The notes under the pieces are model-generated. The model was not told the origin of the DNA and did no database searches. It worked only from the letters and a program-made list of their open reading frames with translations. Positions 25,739-35,190 of a stretch of 64,000 nucleotides of DNA are shown in pieces (position 1 is the stretch's first letter; each line of letters starts with the position of its first letter). The translations under genes were made by a program, and so were the position numbers. Origin of the DNA: Butyricimonas faecalis (GTDB lineage: Bacteria; Bacteroidota; Bacteroidia; Bacteroidales; Marinifilaceae); assembly GCF_003991565.1 (NCBI RefSeq), contig NZ_CP032819.1, forward strand, positions 248,001-312,000, given 5' to 3'.

Positions 25739-27568
25739 ATGAGGTATTTGCTGGGGGTGTTATTATTTTGTTTGCTTGGAAATTTGGAGGCTCAAGAGCG
25801 TCCGGATTGGGTGAAGCAGCGTCCGGTGTCGTCCATGCACTACATTGGGATAGCGTGTGTGTCGAAGAGTGAGAAGGATTACATGCAGAAGGCGAAACAG
25901 CAGGCGTTGAATGATTTGATCTCGGAAATCAAAGTGAACGTGGCGTCGACTTCTTTGTTGCATACGTTGGAGGAAAATGATCGAGTCTGGTCGGAGTACG
26001 AGGAAAGTATTCGGGTGGAGGCGAGAGAGAGCGTGGAAAACTTCAAGATGAGAGGTAGTTGGCAAAGTGATACAGAGTATTGGGTGTATTACGAATTGAA
26101 CAAGTTCGATTACGAGGAGATGGTTGAGAAGCGCAGGGAAAAAGCGGTGCGGGAAGGATTTGATTATTGGTGGCAGGGTGAATCTTCGCGAAACAGGGGG
26201 GATTTGACGATAGCGTTAGCGTGTTATTTGAAAGGTTTAGAGGCGATACGCCCGGCAATTAACGAAGATTTGATTTGCAGCGTGGAGGGAAAGGATATGG
26301 ATGTCGGGCACGAACTTTATAATTCTTTGTTGAATTTATTTCGAGGAATAACTATCAGGACGACTCCCGGGACGGTGGAGGGAAGGGCTTTTCAAGGAGT
26401 AGACGCTCCGGTTTCCGTACACGTGGAGCGTGAGGGTGTTCCTTTGAGGAACGTGGCGTTGTCTTGCCAATTTGTTTCAGGAGACGGGGTGTTGTCAAAA
26501 GAACTGGTGACGGATGAGTCCGGTAACGCGGATTTATACATTCGAAATATAACTTCCAAGGAACCGGGTCAAGAAATTGCTATTGTTTTGAACAAGTCGT
26601 TGTTTGCCTCGTTGGAGAAAAGCGTGTACAAGGGGATGTTGAAGAGCGTGCAGGAGGTTATGCCCCAAGGGCGGGTGAACGTGAGTGTCAAGAAAATGTC
26701 GGTGAAAGCTTTTTTGGAAGTAAAAGATGGTGCGGATCAGGTGTTGAAACGAGTGGTTTCCAGTTTGTTGACGAATAGTTATTTTGATTTGGCAGAATCA
26801 CCCTCTCAAGCGGATGTTTTGGTGTTGGTAAAGACTGAATTCCGTAAGGGGGAGGAAATCCCTGGGGAGATGTATAATCTCACGGCATATTACACGACGG
26901 TGAATATTGATATCGTGAATAACCGGAGTAACGCGGATATTTTGCATTACGGGATTGATGAAATGAGGAGTTTGGCTCCGGCTAAAAATTCGTTGACGGC
27001 AGCCAGAAATGCAGCGATGACGAGTGTTTCAAAACGTTTGCGCCAGGAGTTGGAGAAGGAACTGAAAAGAATGAATATCGATATGTTGGGAGATATTAAT
27101 CCTAATCCCGATCGTTTGAAGAAAAAGCCCGTGGCGAATGTGAAGCCGGACGTGAAGGTTGATGCGAAGCCGGACGAGAAAAAGCCTGTCATCGTGGTGA
27201 AAAAGCCCGCAAGTAAGGAACCCGAGTACGCGGAGGGGGAGTTGATCCCGAATTTGTTCGTGCGTTACGTGGGAAAAAAGGATTACGGGGATAAGACAAT
27301 TTTGAGTTTGAAGGTCATAAACAGATTGGGGGATGATTACAACATGAACTTGATTCGTTATGACGTGAAGGTTGTTAACGAAAAAGGGGAAGAGGTGAAA
27401 ATCGAGCGGATGAGGTTGGGATCTTCTGAAGATAGTCATCGGGTATCGGCCACGATTGTTCCGGATGTTGAGATGTCATTGGTTTTGGAAATGAAAAAGA
27501 TACAGTCGGCTAAATTGATTCAAATATCGGATTCGAAAGGAACTGTAAAGTTGAGAAATTTGAAATAA
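25739..27568 (+). CDS. LPP20-domain exported protein with Ig-like and C-terminal domains
   Basis: A 609-residue protein from ATG 25739 (GTG 25733 is in frame) with a signal peptide (LGNLEAQ). Residues about 20-130 are an LPP20 domain: PDWVKQRPVSSMHYIGIACVS, then 'AKQQALNDLISEIKVNVAST', then YWVYYELNKFDYEEM. A segment with TPR character follows (about 145-175, ALACYLKGLEAI). An Ig-like module lies near 225-275 and a CsgG-like alpha/beta domain near 310-450. A Pro/Lys/Asp-rich linker (about 455-495) precedes a final beta domain. The mixed architecture suggests a scaffold in the periplasm. Its partner is unknown. Confidence 0.7.
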   Translation: MRYLLGVLLFCLLGNLEAQERPDWVKQRPVSSMHYIGIACVSKSEKDYMQKAKQQALNDLISEIKVNVASTSLLHTLEENDRVWSEYEESIRVEARESVENFKMRGSWQSDTEYWVYYELNKFDYEEMVEKRREKAVREGFDYWWQGESSRNRGDLTIALACYLKGLEAIRPAINEDLICSVEGKDMDVGHELYNSLLNLFRGITIRTTPGTVEGRAFQGVDAPVSVHVEREGVPLRNVALSCQFVSGDGVLSKELVTDESGNADLYIRNITSKEPGQEIAIVLNKSLFASLEKSVYKGMLKSVQEVMPQGRVNVSVKKMSVKAFLEVKDGADQVLKRVVSSLLTNSYFDLAESPSQADVLVLVKTEFRKGEEIPGEMYNLTAYYTTVNIDIVNNRSNADILHYGIDEMRSLAPAKNSLTAARNAAMTSVSKRLRQELEKELKRMNIDMLGDINPNPDRLKKKPVANVKPDVKVDAKPDEKKPVIVVKKPASKEPEYAEGELIPNLFVRYVGKKDYGDKTILSLKVINRLGDDYNMNLIRYDVKVVNEKGEEVKIERMRLGSSEDSHRVSATIVPDVEMSLVLEMKKIQSAKLIQISDSKGTVKLRNLK

Positions 27569-27601
27569 ACATAGATAATTATTATTTAAAAACGAAATGT
27601 T

Positions 27602-28165
27602 ATGAAGAGAATTTATTATGTGTTGTCGTTGGCAGCATTGATTGCCGTGGGATGTGGAGGTCAGAAACAGTTGCTTAAAGAGGCTGAAACCGAGGTTAAT
27701 ATTCCTTGTTCCGGCCCGGAGTATCAGAGTTCAAAAGAGTATTTTAGGGCGAATGCTTACGCGTTGAGTACGGATATGATGATGGCCAAGAAGAAAGCGT
27801 TGGCTGAGGCTAGAGCAGAGTTGGCGACAGCGATGAACGCTACAGTGAAGAGAGTAACGGATAATTACGGCTCTTCATATCAGGTTGGGGAACAAGAAGA
27901 GGCGAAAGGTCGTTTTGAGGACATGGCAAGAATTGTTGTTAATGAAAAATTAACCGGGACTCGTGTTATTTGCGAAAAAATGATGAAAACTCCTGACGGG
28001 AAGTACAAGGCTTACGTGGCGATAGAGCTTGCCGGAGAAGAGATTGCCAAGGCCATGGATTCGCGAATAAAGAGTGATGAGAAGTTGCGCATCGACTATG
28101 AGTATGAAAAATTTAAAAAAGTTTTTGACGAGGAGATGGCTAATTTGGAAAAGGAGCAGAAGTAG
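27602..28165 (+). CDS. LPP20-like lipoprotein
   Basis: A 187-residue protein with a lipoprotein signal (LIAVGCGG, Cys18). The mature part has the LPP20 pattern: 'YFRANAYALSTDMMMAKKKALAEARAELATAM' (residues 49-80), then 'YKAYVAIELAGEEIAKAM'. The C-terminus is a charged helix. LPP20 is named after a Helicobacter surface lipoprotein; roles of Bacteroidetes members are unknown. It starts 33 nt after the preceding gene. Confidence 0.72.
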   Translation: MKRIYYVLSLAALIAVGCGGQKQLLKEAETEVNIPCSGPEYQSSKEYFRANAYALSTDMMMAKKKALAEARAELATAMNATVKRVTDNYGSSYQVGEQEEAKGRFEDMARIVVNEKLTGTRVICEKMMKTPDGKYKAYVAIELAGEEIAKAMDSRIKSDEKLRIDYEYEKFKKVFDEEMANLEKEQK

Positions 28166-28179
28166 GATTGAATGTGGTC

Positions 28180-28204
28180 GGCGGAAGGAAATTTTCTTTC
28201 CGCC
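28180..28204 (+). other. Strong intergenic hairpin
   Basis: GGCGGAAGGAAA pairs with TTTCTTTCCGCC around a single central T (12 pairs, one of them G-T). It lies 14 nt after the LPP20-like lipoprotein stop and 18 nt before the next ATG, without a T run. It probably tunes expression (mRNA stability or partial attenuation) within the operon. Confidence 0.6.
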
Positions 28205-28222
28205 GATGTTAACGTGTTTTAT

Positions 28223-29155
28223 ATGAAGTTTTTCAAGTTTTTCTCGTGTGCGTTGTTGTTGTCTGGGGTGACTTTGTCGGAAGCTCAAGAAAGGAGGACA
28301 TATTCCCAAGTGCATGAATGGAGATCGGATTACCAGGAGGATTTGCCGGAATGGTTGTTTGGTTGTCAAGATTCGTTCTTTTGGGGAGTGTCTGATCCTT
28401 ATTTGGTTCCGGATGTTGCCAGAGAACAAGCTTTGCAGCGTGCCTTGTTTTTGTACGCTTTGCGGGAAGGGGTTGAGGTTCGGATGTTGCAGGATTATTT
28501 TCTAGTGACCGAGACGGATTACGGAATAGATAAGCAGAGTAATAAATTAATGTTACTCTTTTCCTTGAATTTTAAGGTCGAGGGGGTTGTTTACGAGGTG
28601 TTACACCAGCACAATTCCCGGTACGGGGAAGTTTATGTCGCAATCACGGTTAGGAAAGACACTTCTGGAACCGGATGTTTGTCTGGCGTTAGTGAGTTTA
28701 TGCAGGTGGTGAAGGAAAATGATAAGTTTGATACGGGATACCGAATTTTGCTAAATATGAAAGCTTCTATGTTTGATGTTGTTGACAGTACATTTTTTTT
28801 GAATAGTGGGAATGTTGATGTGTGTCGGATTGTGTCTCGAATAAATGATGAGTTTTTGTATTTCCCTAAGGATTGTTATCGTTATAGAGGCTATCCACCC
28901 GGGGAGGATCAAGAAAAAGGGAGGTGTATGCAAAATAGTTTTTGGTGTGCGCAATTGGAGTCGCTATTGTTTGTTTTGTCAGAACATGTGTTTGATGCTA
29001 TCAACGTGAAAAATACGGGGGAAATATATGGCTCGCAAATCAAGGAATTGAAGCGAGAGGTCGTGAAGGATTGTGTTCGCGTATTTATGGATGGATGTTA
29101 TGTTCGAGATAATCGTTTGGGGATTGATTGGCGTGTGGTAGGTAGTTTTAATTAG
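28223..29155 (+). CDS. Exported protein, divergent member of the LPP20-like set
   Basis: A 310-residue protein; ATG 28223 gives a signal peptide (TLSEAQ, about 21), whereas upstream in-frame codons overlap the hairpin. Residues about 30-100 read 'DLPEWLFGCQDSFFWGVSDPY', then 'AREQALQRALFLYALREG', resembling LPP20 (P-W, G-S-D, A-repeat helix). The rest is not recognised. A central segment holds Cys and aromatic residues with no clear motif. Operon position suggests it belongs to the same apparatus as the preceding genes. Confidence 0.55.
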   Translation: MKFFKFFSCALLLSGVTLSEAQERRTYSQVHEWRSDYQEDLPEWLFGCQDSFFWGVSDPYLVPDVAREQALQRALFLYALREGVEVRMLQDYFLVTETDYGIDKQSNKLMLLFSLNFKVEGVVYEVLHQHNSRYGEVYVAITVRKDTSGTGCLSGVSEFMQVVKENDKFDTGYRILLNMKASMFDVVDSTFFLNSGNVDVCRIVSRINDEFLYFPKDCYRYRGYPPGEDQEKGRCMQNSFWCAQLESLLFVLSEHVFDAINVKNTGEIYGSQIKELKREVVKDCVRVFMDGCYVRDNRLGIDWRVVGSFN

Positions 29156-29188
29156 ATGATTTATTAATTTTTCAATAAAACTAAATTT

Positions 29189-29812
29189 ATGGGAATTCTT
29201 TTTATCATATTGGGGATTGTTGGATTGTTATACGCAATCTTTTGGGTGTTTAAGTACGAGTTGATTGTACGATGGTTTAATAAATGGGCCAAGGTTGATT
29301 TTGTTCCCGAGAAACGTTGGAATAAACTTTTACTTCACGGTGTTGGTGCCGTAGTAGGAAGTTCGCTGCTTGTTGCCTTGTTTTCTTTGTTAGTGACTGC
29401 TATTTTTGTGAATAAAGACACACCTACAAATGAGCTATCTCCAATTTGGGGGATTCTTTTTATGGTACTTAATTTTGGAGGTGTTTTTGTTTATGCTTAT
29501 CTATACGTTCGTTATCGGGTGAGTAAACGTGCGATTTCGAAACGTCAAGCCGTGTGGGAAATGATATATGCCGTGTTGTCGATTTATGCTGTTGCTATTT
29601 CAATATATTTGGCTATACTCGCAATATATGTGTTTTTGGCTCTTTGTGTGATCTATTTTGCATTGAATATTGCTTTTGGAAGGAGTGTCAAGGTCAAGAC
29701 CACGGGGCTTTTTTCAAGGGAAAAGAATTTGCATGAAAATATGGATGGGACGTATTCCGATTCTGCTGGGAATACCTATATACGGAGAGGTGATAAGTTT
29801 TATCGCATATGA
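29189..29812 (+). CDS. Integral membrane protein of unknown function
   Basis: A 207-residue protein with about four membrane spans (residues 2-20, 50-75, 85-107, 125-165) and a short hydrophilic C-terminal tail (MDGTYSDSAGNTYIRRGDKFYRI). No family recognised. It is the last gene of the plus-strand arm and the only multi-span inner-membrane protein in it, followed by a strong terminator at 29854-29887. Confidence 0.55.
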   Translation: MGILFIILGIVGLLYAIFWVFKYELIVRWFNKWAKVDFVPEKRWNKLLLHGVGAVVGSSLLVALFSLLVTAIFVNKDTPTNELSPIWGILFMVLNFGGVFVYAYLYVRYRVSKRAISKRQAVWEMIYAVLSIYAVAISIYLAILAIYVFLALCVIYFALNIAFGRSVKVKTTGLFSREKNLHENMDGTYSDSAGNTYIRRGDKFYRI

Positions 29813-29853
29813 GGTTCTAATCGGGCTTTGCTGAATAATACGTTGAAATGTTA

Positions 29854-29887
29854 AATTGACGTGAGCTATATCGAGCTCACGTTAATT
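29854..29887 (+). terminator. Terminator-like hairpin ending the envelope gene run
   Basis: AATTGACGTGAGCT (29854-29867) pairs with AGCTCACGTTAATT (29874-29887) around a 6-nt loop: 14 pairs, one a G-T wobble. There is no long T run, so it may act as a stabilising or Rho-assisted end. The remaining gap to the response-regulator stop at 30029 shows no gene. Confidence 0.6.
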
Positions 29888-30028
29888 GTGTGGTAAACGG
29901 GGGTGTGTGAAAGACGTAATTATGGATGAGGCTTGTAAAGTTATAGAAATTGCTGCTTTGGTGAATTATTCTGTTGGAAGAGTGATTTTCGGTTGTTATT
30001 TGTTTTTTAATCCGGAATAAATTTTGTG

Positions 30029-30715
30029 TTACAAGCCGTTCACGAGTTTGTAACCTCGTGCAAATTCGTTTTGAATGGCTATACTTTTATCTGCTTTCAG
30101 TTTTTTGTTCAGCAGGCAGACGTATCTTGTGAGGGCTTTTTCTTTGTCCGAGGTATAGATGCCCCAGAGTGTTTCGCACATTTCCACGGTGGAAATCACC
30201 TCGTTGATCCGCAGGCAGAATAACCATAAGATGTTTGATTCCATGCTTTTCAGCTCTTCTTTTTTGCCGGAGATGGAGAGTATCCGGTTGTTTTTGTTGA
30301 ACGTGGTGTCGGGAGAAATACGGAAAAGGCCTTGTACTTTTTCCGTGTTTAGGCATTTGGTTCTGGCGATAGCCTTATCCAAGCGTGCCTTCACGTCGTC
30401 CACGCTACAACCTTTCACGAGATAATCGTCGGCACCTTCGTATAGGGCATGGTTGTGGTTGACGGAACTAAGAATCACGATCGGGATTTGGTCTCCTTTT
30501 TCCCGCACAAGGCGAATCAGTTCATGACCATCCTTTTCCGGCAAATCCATGTCTAGCAACAAGAGGTCCCACGTGCCGGTTTCGTATAGTTGCCATGCCT
30601 TATCCCCCTCCTTGGCAAGGGTTACCGCGTACCCGGCTTCTTCCAGGATTTCCATGTATATCATGGCGGCCGTGGTGTTGTCCTCGGCATAGAGTATGTT
30701 TATTTTTTCTTCCAT
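30029..30715 (-). CDS. Two-component response regulator, OmpR-like winged helix
   Basis: A 228-residue protein from the ATG at 30715. The receiver domain (1-120) has acidic pocket Glu11-Asp12, phospho-acceptor Asp55 (LLLLDMDLPEKDG) and Lys near 103 (YLVKG). The C-terminal domain (130-228) resembles a Trans_Reg_C winged helix (ESNILWLFCLRINEVIST, then YVCLLNKKLKADKSI, ending GYKLVNG). Its start overlaps the histidine-kinase stop by 16 nt, so the two are translationally coupled. The likely target is the divergent ABC exporter promoter. Confidence 0.85.
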   Translation of the reverse strand: MEEKINILYAEDNTTAAMIYMEILEEAGYAVTLAKEGDKAWQLYETGTWDLLLLDMDLPEKDGHELIRLVREKGDQIPIVILSSVNHNHALYEGADDYLVKGCSVDDVKARLDKAIARTKCLNTEKVQGLFRISPDTTFNKNNRILSISGKKEELKSMESNILWLFCLRINEVISTVEMCETLWGIYTSDKEKALTRYVCLLNKKLKADKSIAIQNEFARGYKLVNGL

Positions 30716-31902
30716 TTGCGTAAGTATATAGTGAATGTACATCCTTTTCCCGGCGGGCTGTCTACCGTGATTTTTCCCTTGTGGGCTTTGATAACGTTGT
30801 AGACGTAGTTAAGGCCTAGTCCGTATCCTTTTTTGCCGGTAGAGTTTTTGTTTGCCTGATAGTATTTATTGAAAATATATTTTTGTTGTTTTTTGGGAAT
30901 ACCGGGGCCGTTGTCCCTTATTTCGATAACGAAGGTTCCTCTTTTTTGATAACAGATGACGGTGATCTGTGGCGTGTCTCCGCTGTATTTCACGGCATTA
31001 TCCAAAATATTTTGAAGGGCTCCGAGTAGGTAGAAATGTGACGCATAAATGGTTTCGGATTCAACGAGATAGCGCAAGTTTAGCTGGATGTTTTTTTGTC
31101 CGTGGTTGGCGAGGTGTTGCTTCTCGAATAACGAGAGGATCTCGTTTTTCAAGTTAAATTCGTCCCGGTTGATGTTCAGGTGGGCCAATCCGCTTAACGT
31201 TTTAAGTAATTGCTGGGAACTGGTTTTCAGTTGGCTGGCTTCTTCTTGTATGAGCCGGATTTTCATTCGTCCTTTTTCGTCATCCTCGGCGATGGATTTC
31301 TTTTCAATAAGTTCAGTCAAGGTTATGATGCTTGCGAGGGGTGTTTTCCAATCATGCACGACTTGTTTGATCATTTCTTCCTGGAGGCGGGATAGATGTT
31401 GTTGTGCGTGGGACAGGTATAGTAAGCCCAGAATGAGCAGTAGGGTTAGCGCAACTATGGTGAGAAGGTCCTGCCACGATCTCTCTAAAAAGAAGGAGAT
31501 CGGAAAATTGTAATAAATGGCCAAGGATTCGCGGGAAGAATTATTTATCGGGTAAATTTTTCCCCGTGTTATGTCGGATGTGCGTGTTTGGTTGCCCCGG
31601 AACTTGGCAATCGTTTGACGTGTGCTGTCTAACTGTGCGATGGCGAAATGGACGGCATTGGGAGTTTGGACACGTAACGCACTGTCCAGTGTCGATAAAA
31701 GATGGGTTTGTTTTTGGACAGAATCTGTTTGCAGGAGTTCCATGTACGGGGGAATAACGGATTCTATTATAGAATCCATGTGTATTTGCCAACGTGTTTT
31801 GACGGTTTCGTATAATTTAATTCCGGAGAATAATTGGTTGATCCACAATAAAATGAATATCGTGAACGTGATGTAGCCTATTATTCTTAAATCGTGTTTC
31901 AT
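30700..31902 (-). CDS. Membrane sensor histidine kinase
   Basis: A 400-residue protein with membrane spans at about 9-29 and 145-163 that bracket a periplasmic sensor of roughly 115 residues. HisKA: 'VVHDWKTPLASIITL' with phospho-acceptor His183. HATPase: N box 'NILDNAVKYSG', G1 box DNGPGIP, F/G2 segment 'GKKGYGLGLNYVYNVI'. All key residues are present. It autophosphorylates and passes phosphate to the overlapping regulator. It is read divergently from the exporter operon, a common plan for sensing antimicrobial peptides or envelope stress; the signal itself is unknown. Confidence 0.87.
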   Translation of the reverse strand: MKHDLRIIGYITFTIFILLWINQLFSGIKLYETVKTRWQIHMDSIIESVIPPYMELLQTDSVQKQTHLLSTLDSALRVQTPNAVHFAIAQLDSTRQTIAKFRGNQTRTSDITRGKIYPINNSSRESLAIYYNFPISFFLERSWQDLLTIVALTLLLILGLLYLSHAQQHLSRLQEEMIKQVVHDWKTPLASIITLTELIEKKSIAEDDEKGRMKIRLIQEEASQLKTSSQQLLKTLSGLAHLNINRDEFNLKNEILSLFEKQHLANHGQKNIQLNLRYLVESETIYASHFYLLGALQNILDNAVKYSGDTPQITVICYQKRGTFVIEIRDNGPGIPKKQQKYIFNKYYQANKNSTGKKGYGLGLNYVYNVIKAHKGKITVDSPPGKGCTFTIYLRKWKKK

Positions 31903-32082
31903 TCACTTTCCTTTTGCCTTTCCAGCATGCACGTTTGTTGAATGGTTGCTGTCATGTGGACGAGACGAAATTACGTATTTAGAATTGATTTAACAAGGAG
32001 TTGTATCCGAGCGATATGCAAGATGTGAAATTTTACAATAGTTTTACAATAATTCGGGGAGGTTTTCTAGAATGGAGTTCGT

Positions 32083-32090
32083 TATGTTTG
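32083..32090 (+). promoter_or_regulatory. -7 box for the ABC exporter operon
   Basis: TATGTTTG fits TAnnTTTG, 42 nt before the ATPase ATG. The -33 region (TTTT at 32063-32066) is weak, consistent with activation by the divergent two-component system. The 230-nt region 31903-32132 holds no gene. Confidence 0.5.
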
Positions 32091-32132
32091 TAATGGTAAA
32101 ATAAATCATGAATCAACTAATACTTAAATCGT

Positions 32133-32798
32133 ATGATAACTTTAGAGAATATTAATAAAACGTTTTACACGAGCGAGGTGGAGACACGGGCATTGGAAGA
32201 TATTAACCTGACGGTGGAGAAAGGTGAGTTTGTGGCTATCATGGGACCTTCGGGGTGTGGAAAGAGTACGATGTTGAATATTATGGGGTTGTTGGATAAG
32301 CCGACGAGTGGTTGGGTGATTATTGATGATGTCCGGGCGGATTCTTTGTACGATAGGGATATGGCGAGGATTCGTAACCAGAAGCTGGGGTTTATTTTCC
32401 AAAGTTTTCATTTGATTCCGTCGTTGAACGTGTTGGATAACGTGTTGCTGCCGATGTTGTATCGCCGGGGAAGTTCTGCATCGGCCAATAGGAAAAGGGC
32501 GCTGGAGTTAATTGAAAAGGTGGGGCTGACACATCGGTTGAAACATTTCCCCTCGCAGTTGTCCGGGGGACAGTGCCAGCGGGTGGCGATAGCGAGAGCG
32601 TTGATCGGGCAGCCAAAAGTGATTCTGGCGGACGAGCCGACGGGAAATTTGGATAGTAAGATGGGAGCGGAGATCATGGATTTGCTCGTGCAACTGAACC
32701 GAGAGGGAACGACGATCGTGATGGTGACGCATGATGAGAGATTGGCAGAGGAAACCGGGCGGATTATTCGTTTGTTTGACGGGAAATTAGTGTTATGA
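32133..32798 (+). CDS. ABC transporter ATPase, MacB/LolD type
   Basis: A 221-residue protein with Walker A GPSGCGKST (38-46), signature LSGGQCQRVAIARAL, Walker B VILADEPTGNLD and the switch His in MVTHDE. Sequence type and length match the MacB/LolD/FtsE-like group that powers FtsX-fold permeases by mechanotransmission. Its stop overlaps the first permease start by 4 nt (ATGA-type). It is the only ATPase of the locus, so it must serve up to six permease subunits. Confidence 0.93.
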   Translation: MITLENINKTFYTSEVETRALEDINLTVEKGEFVAIMGPSGCGKSTMLNIMGLLDKPTSGWVIIDDVRADSLYDRDMARIRNQKLGFIFQSFHLIPSLNVLDNVLLPMLYRRGSSASANRKRALELIEKVGLTHRLKHFPSQLSGGQCQRVAIARALIGQPKVILADEPTGNLDSKMGAEIMDLLVQLNREGTTIVMVTHDERLAEETGRIIRLFDGKLVL

Positions 32799-34021
32799 AT
32801 CGGTGGAAAAATTATATTATCCCGGCGTTCTACCATATCCGACACAACTTATCGTTCGCGATTTTTTACGTGTTGGGTACGGCGTTGGCGTTCGTGTTTA
32901 TTGCGATCGTGCTGCAACTCGTTTATTCTGTTGTTGGTAATGAGCCGCCGATGGTTAATGCGGACCGGATTGTTTGTGTTGATGAATTTCGGGATGGACA
33001 AGGGTGTCTATTAGATAAGATTCCCGCAGAGGAAACGGCTAGTTTTATGGAAAGTATACGGGGATGTGAGTTGTGTGCCGTTAGTCACACAGAGGTTACG
33101 GATGTCTTTGGTGAGTACACGTTTGTGACCAATTCAGTAGATTACGTGAATGCAGATTATTGGCATGTTTTCCGATTTGAATTCGTGGAGGGACGTGCGT
33201 TCTTGCGAGAGGAATTTGAGAACAAGCAGCCTGTTGCCGTAATAAGTGAAAGTATGGCGGATATGTTGTTCAAAGGGGAGAGTCCTGTGGGTAAGAATAT
33301 CGAGTGCCAGAAGGTTGTTTACACGATTACAGGAGTGGTGAAAGATGTTTCTGTTTTTACAACAGGAATATCCGGAAAGGTCTGGTTGTCGGATAAGTAT
33401 AATACTTTTGCTCCTAGCGGGAGTCGTTATCATGAGATTTATGTTTTGTTTCCGGATGGGGTTTCGGTTAGCACGGCAAAACAGGAGATCGTGCGGGTGG
33501 TAAAGGAATATTATGCCCGTCGGGGAGAAATAGCCATCATTTCGGCAGAGACATTATACACGATGAAAGAAAGTCAGGTTCACCAGATAGGAGTTCAGTT
33601 GTTGTTGTATGGGGTACCTGTTGCACTTTTGATTTTATTGTTTGTCCCGTCGATTAATATCATGACGTTAAGCGTGGCAAATTCAGATAAACAATCCGAG
33701 GAGATTGCGATAAGAAGAGCGATTGGAGCCTCTCGTCGAGCCCTTTTTTTTCAAATTATGATAGAGAATCTGATGCTTGTGGTGATAGGGGTGTTTTTGG
33801 GGTTATTGTTATTGTTTCCGGTGGTTCACGTAATTGAAGAGGTGTGTATCAAGGAAGTAATTGGAGGTATGGAATTTTTAGTTACACGCATTAATTTCGG
33901 GGTGATTCTAGGATGTATTTTGCCATTGATGCTCGTGTTTACTTTACTGACAGGAGGTTTTTCGGCTTATGTGGCCGTAAAGAAAAATTTGGCGGAGGTA
34001 CTGAAAGGAGGTATCAAATGA
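32795..34021 (+). CDS. FtsX/MacB-type permease, A type, copy 1
   Basis: A 408-residue protein with a first span near residues 20-45 (IFYVLGTALAFVFIAIVLQ), a periplasmic MacB_PCD domain (about 50-270), then three spans and the closing GGFSAYVAVKKNLAEVLKGG. A-type subunits in this locus share 'HIRHN/IVRHK' after the start and end in LKGGxK. Its stop overlaps the next start in ATGA. It pairs with the B-type gene that follows. Confidence 0.87.
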   Translation: MNRWKNYIIPAFYHIRHNLSFAIFYVLGTALAFVFIAIVLQLVYSVVGNEPPMVNADRIVCVDEFRDGQGCLLDKIPAEETASFMESIRGCELCAVSHTEVTDVFGEYTFVTNSVDYVNADYWHVFRFEFVEGRAFLREEFENKQPVAVISESMADMLFKGESPVGKNIECQKVVYTITGVVKDVSVFTTGISGKVWLSDKYNTFAPSGSRYHEIYVLFPDGVSVSTAKQEIVRVVKEYYARRGEIAIISAETLYTMKESQVHQIGVQLLLYGVPVALLILLFVPSINIMTLSVANSDKQSEEIAIRRAIGASRRALFFQIMIENLMLVVIGVFLGLLLLFPVVHVIEEVCIKEVIGGMEFLVTRINFGVILGCILPLMLVFTLLTGGFSAYVAVKKNLAEVLKGGIK

Positions 34022-35178
34022 TAGGACATGTATTTAAAATTGTTCGAAATTCATGGAAATCGTTTTGTGGGATTTTTATAGAGCAAATGGTGGTTTGTGT
34101 TGTATTGATGCTGGTGGTAGTTTCCGTTTTTGTAACTTTGAGTAAGATGTATTCACCGGGATTGCTAGATACAGATAATACTGTTTGTTTCGGTTTCGTG
34201 CTTGGGGATGAAGTCTGTAATAAAGAAAAGGTCGGTAAACAGATTGACGTTGTAGCGGATAATTTGAAAAAGTTGGACTATGTGGTTGAGATTACACGGA
34301 GTATGGCGATGACTCCTTATGTGGGAAATTATGCTAGGTATGGCGATAGTGTTCGTATTGAGGGAAAGATGTATAGAGTGAATTACAAGGGTGCTGACGA
34401 GGAGGCCTATAAGGTTTTTCGTCCGGAAATGGTAGAGGGGGAATGGCTTTCGGATAATAAGTTGGAGGATGGTTCGTTTACTTGTGTCGTTACACGACAA
34501 TTTGTTGATGAATTGAAATGGACGCAGCCTCTTGGTCGTAAACTTTTCGTGAGAGGAAATGATTTTACGGTGGTGGGAGTAGTATCTGGAATAAAACATA
34601 AGGTACTTTTGTTTGCCGAACCGGCAGTTATTGTACCATGCCGTGCGATAAAGTATGATGATACATTCCGGGAACTTTGTGCCCGTGTAGAGCCGGGGCG
34701 GGAGAAAGAGTTTATTATGGCTTATTATAAGGAGTTTCAACGATTGATTCCTAATAAAGAGGCCCAGCCGTTTGCGATAAATATGGAGTTAGCGAAAAGA
34801 GGTACATGTAACATCACTTTCGTGAGTATTATGTTACAGTCCGTTCCCACGATATTCCTGTTCGTTTTTGCGTTTATCGGTACGTTTGGCTTGTTTATGC
34901 AGAATTCGGAAAGGCGGGCACGTGAGTATGCTTTGAGGTTGGCCGTGGGAGCGACTCCCCGCAGGTTACTCGTGTTCGTGATGCTGGAGAGTGTTGTCGT
35001 TACTTTACTGGCTTGTTTGCCCGGGGGGCTTTTGTCCGTGTTTATTTATGATTATACTTTACCGGAATGGATAGGAGTGTGCGTAACGATACTTGTTATG
35101 GTTGTGTTTTCGATGTTGAGTACTTGGTATCCGGCTTACCGGGTGACGAAGGTAAACCCGGCGGTGACTTTGAAGTAA
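34018..35178 (+). CDS. FtsX/MacB-type permease, B type, copy 1
   Basis: A 386-residue protein from ATG 34018, which overlaps the preceding stop. It has the FtsX plan: span 1 (about 20-42), periplasmic domain, then three spans with 'FIGTFGLFMQNSERRAREYALRLAVGATPRR' between spans 2 and 3, and an end in 'YRVTKVNPAVTLK'. B types in this locus carry EQMV/EQML near residue 22. A 37-nt segment of this gene (34877-34913) reappears exactly at 37671-37707 in the remnant. Confidence 0.85.
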   Translation: MIGHVFKIVRNSWKSFCGIFIEQMVVCVVLMLVVVSVFVTLSKMYSPGLLDTDNTVCFGFVLGDEVCNKEKVGKQIDVVADNLKKLDYVVEITRSMAMTPYVGNYARYGDSVRIEGKMYRVNYKGADEEAYKVFRPEMVEGEWLSDNKLEDGSFTCVVTRQFVDELKWTQPLGRKLFVRGNDFTVVGVVSGIKHKVLLFAEPAVIVPCRAIKYDDTFRELCARVEPGREKEFIMAYYKEFQRLIPNKEAQPFAINMELAKRGTCNITFVSIMLQSVPTIFLFVFAFIGTFGLFMQNSERRAREYALRLAVGATPRRLLVFVMLESVVVTLLACLPGGLLSVFIYDYTLPEWIGVCVTILVMVVFSMLSTWYPAYRVTKVNPAVTLK

Positions 35179-35190
35179 AAGGAGAAGTGT

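Noticed and set aside
29854..29887. Hairpin as an attachment site for an integrated element
   Set aside because: No integrase or second copy is seen; the position fits an operon end.
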